Made by a program: the position numbers and the translations under genes
NCBI GenBank assembly: GCA_903928075.1
Contig: CAIYPD010000052.1
Coordinates: forward strand, 1 to 64,000
Length of the DNA stretch: 64,000 nt
Origin: Candidatus Firestoneibacteriota bacterium
GTDB taxonomy: Bacteria > Oederibacteriota > D2-FULL-39-29
Reading direction: 5' to 3'
Notes under the pieces: model-generated
The model's database searches: none
What the model was told of the DNA's origin: nothing
What the model saw: only the letters and a program-made list of their open reading frames with translations
In this document: positions 57,769-64,000 of the stretch, piece after piece
How the letters are laid out: each line of letters starts with the position of its first letter
Numbering within the stretch: the first letter of the stretch is position 1

Positions 57769-60372
57769 TTAATTATCCCCGTATTTTTTCAGAAATCTTC
57801 TATGCAAAACAAACACCAGTCCCATATAGGAAATTACCATTGCGGCAAGTATCAAGAAGAAACTCAAAGGCGGAGTTACAAAACCCAATTTTGATGCCCA
57901 GGGAGAGAGAATTAGGAATACTCCCGTACCCACCACCGAAAGGGTCGTAAACACAAGAAATTTACTCGGCCGGCTGTCAACAAAAGGAATCTTTCCCGTC
58001 CTTATAACATAGACAATAAAAGTCTGTGTCGCCAGGGATTCAATGAACCAGCCTGTATGAAAAAGATTTTGATTTTCTGCGGTCTTGCAGTTAAAGACGA
58101 ACCACATAACACCGAATGTCATAAAATCAAATATGGAGGAGATGGGCCCGATATTTATCATAAACTTCTGAATAGCTTTTACATCCCATCTTCTTGGTTT
58201 TACCAGATACTCTTCATCAACAGTGTCAGTCGCTATCGCGGTCTGCGAAAGATCATAAAGAAAATTATTTAAGATCACCTGTATAGGCGACATGGGTAAA
58301 AAAGGAAGAAAGAGGCTGGCGCCCGTCATAGAGAACATATTTCCGAAATTAGAACTTGATCCCATTTTTATATATTTAATAATATTCCCGAAAGTACGCC
58401 GGCCTTCTATAACCCCGTCTTCCAGAACTAAGAGGTTCTTTTTTAATAGAATAATATCCGCGGATTCTTTTGCGATATCCGCAGCATTGTTTACGGAAAT
58501 TCCGACATCGGCAGCTTTTAACGCCAGCGCGTCATTAATACCGTCCCCCAGAAAGCCTACTATTTTACCGTTGGCGTGTAAGGCTCTTATTATTCTTTCT
58601 TTTTGCGCCGGGGAAAGCCGGGCAAAAACATTGGTAACCTTTACCACTTCCTGTAATTCCTTTTCGGTCAGGCTTTCAATCTGGTCTCCGGTGGCCATAC
58701 CAAAAATATTCAGGCCGACTTCCAGACAGATTTTTCTGGTTACAAGTTCATTGTCCCCGGTCAGCACCTTATGTTCAATCCCGAGTTTTCTTATGGCCAA
58801 TATGGCTTCTCTGGTAGATTCTTTTGGCGGATCCAGAAATGCCACATAGCCCTTTAGAATCAGACCGTTCTCGTCATCTTTTGAAAATACTTTATTGTTG
58901 TATTCAATGTCTTTATAAGCAATCGCAATAACCCGGAATCCGTCTTTTGACAGATGGTCGTATTCTTCCTTCAGGTCTGCCGTAATAAGCGGTTCAAAAT
59001 CCAGAATCTCTCCTTCCAGTTCATATTTTGCACAACGCTTAAAGATTTCTTCCGGCGCGCCTTTTGAAATGATGGTGTATTTATTTTGCCCTTCCACCAC
59101 CACCGACATGATCTTTCTTTGAAAATCAAAAGGAATCTCATCAACTTTTTTGTACTGCTTTTCTATTAATTCTTTCAGGTTTGCGGCCTTGTTTAAAATT
59201 GCTTTGTCCAGGAGGTTTTTGAGGCCGGTCTGGAATCGGCTGTTAATGAAGGCGTATTTCAGAACTTCTTCGTTTTCTTCTTTTACTACATTACAATACT
59301 TTTCCAGAATGATTTTGTCCATAGTAAGCGTGCCGGTTTTATCCGTACAGAGCACATCCATCGCGCCGAAATTCTGGATGGAATTCAAACGCTTGACAAT
59401 GACCTGTTTTTTAGACATTGCCAACGCGCCTTTTGAAAGATTTATAGTGACTATCAGAGGCAGCATTTCAGGCGCCAGCCCCACGGCCACCGCAATAGAA
59501 AAGAGGAAAGCTTCAAGTACATCACCCTTAAAAAAAGCATTTATAGTAAAAATACAGATTACCAGCAGGATCATAATGCGGATCATAATTATTACAAACT
59601 TGTTAACGCCTTTTTCAAAACTGGTTTCGACCATTATTGAAGCAAGCCGGGAGGCGAGTGCGCCAAATTGCGTGAACTGACCTGTTTTAACAACAACGCC
59701 TATAGAGGTACCGCTCACCACGGAAGAACCCATAAACACGATATTCTCCATATCCGTCTGGCTTCTGCTTTTTGCGGTCGGGGTGGGGGTTTTTTCAATA
59801 GGCATCGATTCGCCGGTAAGCGTCGCCTGATTTACAAAAAGGTCTTTGGCGGATATTATTCTTAAGTCAGCGGGCACCATATCACCGGCGAAAAGATCAA
59901 TTATATCTCCCGGCACTATTTCTTTTATGGGTATTTCTTTTGCTTTCCCGTCACGGAAAACCGTAACATTAGTACGGACTAATTCAGATAGTTTTTCAGC
60001 GGCTTTATTTGACCGGTACTCCTGGAAATAAGTAAGCCCGACACTTAAAAAAATCATAACAAAAACAATTTCCGCGCTTATCTTCTCTCCGAAAAAATAT
60101 GAAAATAGTCCTATAACCAGCAGGACAAGTACCAGAGGGTTGAAAAACTTCGAAAGTATATCCAGAACCATCGCGCGCTTTTTTTTCTTCGAAGGCTCGT
60201 TGTATCCGTAAACCTCAAGGCGGGCCCTGGCCTCTTTGCCTGTAAGGCCTTTTTCGGAAGTTTTAAGTTTTTCAAAGAGCTCGGAAAAAGGACAGGCAAT
60301 ATAATCAAAATCCAATACTTGTGACTTCAATTTAGCTTGTATGGAAAGTGCTTTTTTATTTTTCATTTGCAT
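57769..60372 (-). CDS. Magnesium-translocating P-type ATPase (MgtA/MgtB type)
   Basis: The 867-residue P-type ATPase of the IIIB group imports Mg2+ using ATP. It shows a cytosolic N-terminal cation-ATPase segment (FSELFEKLKTSEKGLTGKEA), the actuator TGES (186-189), the membrane motif VGLAPEMLPLIVT (297-309) and the phosphorylation site DKTGT (344-348). VLTGDN (about 530), GDGINDALALKAADVGIS (about 590) and a ten-helix plan follow, with a C-terminal membrane block. The Mg2+ preference follows from the APEMLP box shared with MgtA. No magnesium riboswitch is recognised in the 80-base leader. AGGAAA precedes the ATG. Confidence 0.92.
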   Translation of the reverse strand: MQMKNKKALSIQAKLKSQVLDFDYIACPFSELFEKLKTSEKGLTGKEARARLEVYGYNEPSKKKKRAMVLDILSKFFNPLVLVLLVIGLFSYFFGEKISAEIVFVMIFLSVGLTYFQEYRSNKAAEKLSELVRTNVTVFRDGKAKEIPIKEIVPGDIIDLFAGDMVPADLRIISAKDLFVNQATLTGESMPIEKTPTPTAKSRSQTDMENIVFMGSSVVSGTSIGVVVKTGQFTQFGALASRLASIMVETSFEKGVNKFVIIMIRIMILLVICIFTINAFFKGDVLEAFLFSIAVAVGLAPEMLPLIVTINLSKGALAMSKKQVIVKRLNSIQNFGAMDVLCTDKTGTLTMDKIILEKYCNVVKEENEEVLKYAFINSRFQTGLKNLLDKAILNKAANLKELIEKQYKKVDEIPFDFQRKIMSVVVEGQNKYTIISKGAPEEIFKRCAKYELEGEILDFEPLITADLKEEYDHLSKDGFRVIAIAYKDIEYNNKVFSKDDENGLILKGYVAFLDPPKESTREAILAIRKLGIEHKVLTGDNELVTRKICLEVGLNIFGMATGDQIESLTEKELQEVVKVTNVFARLSPAQKERIIRALHANGKIVGFLGDGINDALALKAADVGISVNNAADIAKESADIILLKKNLLVLEDGVIEGRRTFGNIIKYIKMGSSSNFGNMFSMTGASLFLPFLPMSPIQVILNNFLYDLSQTAIATDTVDEEYLVKPRRWDVKAIQKFMINIGPISSIFDFMTFGVMWFVFNCKTAENQNLFHTGWFIESLATQTFIVYVIRTGKIPFVDSRPSKFLVFTTLSVVGTGVFLILSPWASKLGFVTPPLSFFLILAAMVISYMGLVFVLHRRFLKKYGDN

Positions 60373-60453
60373 GAATCAGCGTTTCCTGTTTTTTGGATTT
60401 ATTATTAAAATTTCTTCTGTTGAGTTATTTTATATCAAAGGGATAGATATATT

Positions 60454-61335
60454 TTATTCCCGGAAAAAAGGCTGTGTCCAGGAAATCTTGCCGGCGCTGC
60501 CCAGGCATTCGACACGGATGTATTGAAACCTTGGATCCTTTCTGCTAAAAGTTAATTTTGCAGACCTGGCATAAACTTTTTTTATTGTAGTTCCGTAAAA
60601 GCCTATGAACCTTATGAGACCGGCATTCCTTGTTTTTACTGAAATTGTATCTTCAGTGCGCTTTATTTCCGTAATATAGACGCCGTTAAAGGAGTAGAAA
60701 TTGCCTTCTTCTATTGAGCGAAGAATACCTTTTGCTGTCTTTTGTTTCACATTCACTACAATAGCGGTTTCTGAAAGGTCGCACTCAAAGTGAAAATCCT
60801 GCGAAGCAAAACCTAAGCAACGGTGACCTGAAGAAAGAAGCCTGTCCCATTTTGCAGTGGAAAGGGGAGAACCTGCAAGATGCTCAATAACCGCATTAAA
60901 AATCTCAATGCCCGTAAAATTTCTATATTTTTTGAGTTCATCTATTGTGTAATGCTCCCGTTCCTGCCAGTCCGGATGATTGAGAGTTACAACTGCGCCT
61001 CTTTTTATGTTTTTATCTATCAGAACTTGATGGGAAAGGGACTTTTTATAAACAATATTTTCTTTGGACGTGTTTATGATACATTTATGTTTTTTTCCTT
61101 TTATATCTACTTCTATTCCCGGGAGAATAATGAGATCCTTGTGTAGAGTGGCTTGGTCAAAAATAAGCCAGTGGTCGGATATGGCAAGAAAGTCAAAACC
61201 TTTTTTGGCAAACAGTTCAAACACCCTGTTTATCTCTACTCTGCCGCAGGGACTCTTATTGGTATGAGTGTGAAGATTCCCTTTTAGCCAAAAACTGCCC
61301 TTATTTTTATAAGGATTAGTCCAATTAACTTTCAT
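60454..61335 (-). CDS. PHP-domain metal-dependent phosphoesterase, copy 2
   Basis: The 293-residue protein has PHP motifs NLHTHT (20-25), ISDHW (52-56), GIEVD (73-77), LNHPD (118-122) and SQDFH. The C-terminal part (about 200-290) forms an added beta-domain seen in a subgroup of PHP proteins (VYITEIKRTEDTISV). It is a different subgroup from copy 1 at 47.1 kb. It probably cleaves phosphate esters with three metals; no substrate can be assigned. No signal peptide is visible. AAGG precedes the ATG. It lies 65 bases after secA. Confidence 0.83.
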   Translation of the reverse strand: MKVNWTNPYKNKGSFWLKGNLHTHTNKSPCGRVEINRVFELFAKKGFDFLAISDHWLIFDQATLHKDLIILPGIEVDIKGKKHKCIINTSKENIVYKKSLSHQVLIDKNIKRGAVVTLNHPDWQEREHYTIDELKKYRNFTGIEIFNAVIEHLAGSPLSTAKWDRLLSSGHRCLGFASQDFHFECDLSETAIVVNVKQKTAKGILRSIEEGNFYSFNGVYITEIKRTEDTISVKTRNAGLIRFIGFYGTTIKKVYARSAKLTFSRKDPRFQYIRVECLGSAGKISWTQPFFRE

Positions 61336-61400
61336 ATTTTGCCAGCCTTGCGGAGCAGAAAATATATTCTCTTTTCCTTACGGATCACAAAAAATAATAT

Positions 61401-64000
61401 CTAGTCTTCATTAATCCCGCAGCATTTTTTGTACTTCTTCCCGCTGCCGCAGGGACAAGGATCATTTCTCCCGACTTTTGGTGCTTCGCGTTTTATAGGC
61501 GTGGTTCGGGGTGTCTGGTTCATCTCGGGTCTTTCGCCAAGACGGCCGCCCATAGGGTCCATCGGGCCTTGTTGAGCCTGCATTTCCCGCTGTTTCTTCC
61601 GGGCTGCGTCTTCCGCTGCGCCAAACTGGTTAACTTCACGGTGCGAATAATTTATCCTTGCTGCGGTCGGCCTTGCTGTTTTTACCGCGCTTTCAAGTTC
61701 TTTCTTTTCTTCCTCTTCACTTTTTCTTAGCTGGACTTTAAAGACCATCCGCAGAGTATCTTCCTTTATGCGCTCTATCATCTCAGAAAACATCAAAAAG
61801 CCCTCTTTTTTGTACTCCAAAAGAGGGTCTTTGCCGCCGTAGGCGCGCAGTCCGATGCCGTCCCGAAGCTGATCCATCGCATAGAGATGGTCCTTCCATT
61901 TGCCGTCTATCGTCTGCAGCATGATCATGCGTTCAACAAATTTGAAAAGCTTGCCATAGTGCTCCGCTTTTTTATTGTAAAAATCAGCCACTTTTTCTGA
62001 AAGTTCAGCCCTTAAAGCCTCTCTCCTCATTAATTGCAGAGCTTCTTTTTCTATTTTTATTTCCACGCCGAAAATATCCAGCATTCTTAGATTCAGATTT
62101 TCAAGATCCCACTCATAAGAGGACAACGCTTCGGCGGCATAGGTATCCATGATCCAGTCCAAAATGTCATTTATCCAGAGCTCAATATTATCTTTAAGAT
62201 CCTCACCTTCAAGAATCTTTCTTCTTTGCCCGTAGACTACTTCGCGTTGTTTGTTCATTACATCATCATACTCGAGAAGATGTTTTCTCGCTTCGAAATT
62301 AAAACCCTCGACTTTCTTTTGCGCCCCTTCTATGGCTTTCGAAATCCAGGGATGCACAATAGGCTGGTCTTCTTCCATTCCCATCCTGTCCATAAGGTTA
62401 AATATTTTTTCCCCGCCGAAGATCCGCATAAGATCGTCTTCAAGCGAAATATAGAACTTGGTAGAACCTTTATCGCCCTGCCGGCCGCAACGCCCGCGGA
62501 GCTGATTATCGATACGCCTCGCTTCGTGCCTTTCGGTGCCGATAACATGCAGGCCTCCGAGAGTGGCCACGCCTTCCCCGAGTACAATGTCGGTTCCCCG
62601 CCCGGCCATATTGGTAGCAACGGTCACCCCTGCATACGCTCCGGCCGCCGCTATTATATCTGCTTCTTTTTCATGGAATTTTGCGTTCAGCAACTGGTGT
62701 TTTATGCCCCGTTTACTCAGCTGGTTGGAAAGCTCTTCATTTTTTTCAATGGAGATGGTACCCACGAGAACCGGCCGGCCAAGTTTATTTAGTTCGGCTA
62801 TCTCGTTAACGACCGCTTTTATTTTTTCCTTCCTGGTTTTGTATATTTCATCAGGGAAGTCCTCTCTGACCATAGGTTTATTTGTGGGAATAACCAGAAC
62901 ATCAATATTGTAGGTATGTGCAAACTCTTCGGCCTCGGTATCGGCGGTTCCCGTCATACCGGCCAGTTTGCTGTACATTTTAAAATAGTTTTGAAGAGTT
63001 ATTGTGGCCAGGGTCTGATTCTCCCGTTTTATCTTAACGCCTTCTTTGGCTTCCACAGCCTGGTGCAAACCGTCACTCCAGCGCCTCCCCGGCATCAAAC
63101 GGCCGGTAAATTCATCTACAATCAGAACTTCATCGCCTTTTACAATATAATGATCTTCGCGTTTAAAAAGCACATGTGCTTTAAGGGCGTTATTCACATA
63201 ATGCGCCCAGTCCATATTGACCCCTTCGTACATATTCTCAACGCCTAAAAGTTTCTCGGCTTTGGAAACACCGGGTTCGGTAAGCACTACCGTGCGGCTC
63301 TTTTCATCCACCTTATAGTCAGTTTCTTTTATAAATTCCGGGACAATCTTGTTGGCCCGGTAATACTTGTCCGTAGATTCTTCGGCCGGACCGGAGATAA
63401 TAAGGGGGGTTCTGGCTTCATCGATAAGAATGCTGTCCACTTCGTCAACGATGGCAAAATTTTTCGGGCGCTGCTGGACCAGATCTTCAAGCGCCGTAGC
63501 CATATTATCCCTGAGATAATCAAAACCAAATTCGTTATTCGTCCCGTAAGTTATATCGGCATCATAAGCGGCTCTTCGGTCCTCATTAGAGGAATCATTT
63601 TTAATACAGCCAAAAGTCAGGCCTAAAAAAGAATAGATATTTCCCATACCTTTAAAATTGCCTTTGCCAAAACTGTCTCTTTCCGCCAGATAGTCGTTTA
63701 CGGTAACAACATGAACGCCTTTTCCTGAAAGCGCGTTCAAGTAGATCGGAAGCGAAGCCACCAGAGTTTTACCTTCACCGGTCTTCATTTCCGCAATTTT
63801 TCCTTCATGCAGAACAATACCGCCGATAAGCTGGGTGTCGTAGTGTCTCTGGCCTATCGTCCTTATTGCTGTTTCCCGGACCACGGCAAATGCTTCTGGA
63901 AGAAGCGCATCGAGGGTTTCGCCTTTGCTGATACGGTCCCTGAACTCGACCGTCTTCATCTTCAATTGCGCATCCCAGAGTTTCTTAACCGCAGCCTCTT
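61401..64000 (-). CDS. secA: Preprotein translocase ATPase SecA, N-terminus beyond window
   Basis: The open frame runs past the right edge, so the first part of the protein is missing; the visible part begins [27 protein letters not shown]. SecA is the cytoplasmic motor that drives Sec export. Present are the Walker A MKTGEGKT, the [15 protein letters not shown]alker B region, the preprotein cross-linking region, the SAT motif region [10 protein letters not shown], the wing and scaffold segments, and a C-terminal SEC-C zinc tail ([14 protein letters not shown]). The tail lets SecA bind SecB or membrane lipids. Most proteins of the neighbouring island need this export route. The stop is TAG at 61401. 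Confidence 0.96.
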   Translation of the reverse strand, partial: EAAVKKLWDAQLKMKTVEFRDRISKGETLDALLPEAFAVVRETAIRTIGQRHYDTQLIGGIVLHEGKIAEMKTGEGKTLVASLPIYLNALSGKGVHVVTVNDYLAERDSFGKGNFKGMGNIYSFLGLTFGCIKNDSSNEDRRAAYDADITYGTNNEFGFDYLRDNMATALEDLVQQRPKNFAIVDEVDSILIDEARTPLIISGPAEESTDKYYRANKIVPEFIKETDYKVDEKSRTVVLTEPGVSKAEKLLGVENMYEGVNMDWAHYVNNALKAHVLFKREDHYIVKGDEVLIVDEFTGRLMPGRRWSDGLHQAVEAKEGVKIKRENQTLATITLQNYFKMYSKLAGMTGTADTEAEEFAHTYNIDVLVIPTNKPMVREDFPDEIYKTRKEKIKAVVNEIAELNKLGRPVLVGTISIEKNEELSNQLSKRGIKHQLLNAKFHEKEADIIAAAGAYAGVTVATNMAGRGTDIVLGEGVATLGGLHVIGTERHEARRIDNQLRGRCGRQGDKGSTKFYISLEDDLMRIFGGEKIFNLMDRMGMEEDQPIVHPWISKAIEGAQKKVEGFNFEARKHLLEYDDVMNKQREVVYGQRRKILEGEDLKDNIELWINDILDWIMDTYAAEALSSYEWDLENLNLRMLDIFGVEIKIEKEALQLMRREALRAELSEKVADFYNKKAEHYGKLFKFVERMIMLQTIDGKWKDHLYAMDQLRDGIGLRAYGGKDPLLEYKKEGFLMFSEMIERIKEDTLRMVFKVQLRKSEEEEKKELESAVKTARPTAARINYSHREVNQFGAAEDAARKKQREMQAQQGPMDPMGGRLGERPEMNQTPRTTPIKREAPKVGRNDPCPCGSGKKYKKCCGINED

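Noticed and set aside
60373..60453. Magnesium riboswitch upstream of the Mg2+ ATPase
   Set aside because: The gap is short and AT-rich with no stable multi-helix fold visible.

Overview
The window looks like a chromosomal contig from an uncultivated, Gram-negative-type bacterium, probably a candidate-phylum lineage; the phylum cannot be fixed from the sequence alone. The genetic code is standard, with TGA used as a stop. Codon use looks even, G+C is moderate, and almost every start has a clear Shine-Dalgarno sequence. One small gene (1096-1578) is on the + strand. All other genes and both tRNAs are on the - strand, so transcription runs right to left. Lineage clues are a SecA with a SEC-C zinc tail, PilZ/cyclic-nucleotide fusions, a large paralogous set of secreted glycosidase-like proteins, and intergenic DNA full of small palindromes and 9-bp-period degenerate repeats.

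Layout from left to right: (1) 1-8.9 kb is mixed housekeeping: a partial anchored Ig-like surface protein, a small anchored protein, RNase R, tRNA-Leu(CAG), a diguanylate cyclase, xylulokinase, tRNA-His(GTG), an MBL-fold protein and a MetH-activation-domain protein. (2) 9-17.9 kb is one probable operon, read scpB, two PilZ-cNMP proteins, pheA, aroQ, a double O-antigen-ligase-like protein, a GT2 glycosyltransferase and a WecA/TagO-type initiator; a strong promoter lies in front of scpB. (3) 18-29.3 kb holds a CocE-type hydrolase, a tandem pair of exported metallophosphatases, and a tightly packed set: PQQ-type propeller membrane protein, PEP-synthase/rifampin-phosphotransferase-like enzyme, EMC3/DUF106-like membrane protein, alkaline-phosphatase-superfamily phosphodiesterase. 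(4) 29.6-57.8 kb is the accessory core: an island of mostly exported proteins with five paralogues of a ~900-residue glycosidase-like family, a GH-A-like glycosidase, two further TIM-barrel paralogues, two transglutaminase-like proteins, a beta-helix protein, a polysaccharide deacetylase, an FG-GAP propeller, a jelly-roll-like protein, a cupin, a PHP hydrolase and a URO-D-type methyltransferase. (5) 57.8-64 kb holds an Mg2+ P-type ATPase, a second PHP protein and the 5'-truncated secA.

The most likely undescribed content is the 29.6-57.8 kb island: a duplicated set of exported carbohydrate-active-looking proteins with no recognisable transporter, SusC/D pair or regulator in the window. The second candidate is the four-gene phosphotransfer/membrane cassette at 22.0-29.3 kb. 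Both readings are inferences from domain content and gene spacing. Several start codons were moved inward to the best ribosome-binding site, and xylulokinase appears to start at ATA.
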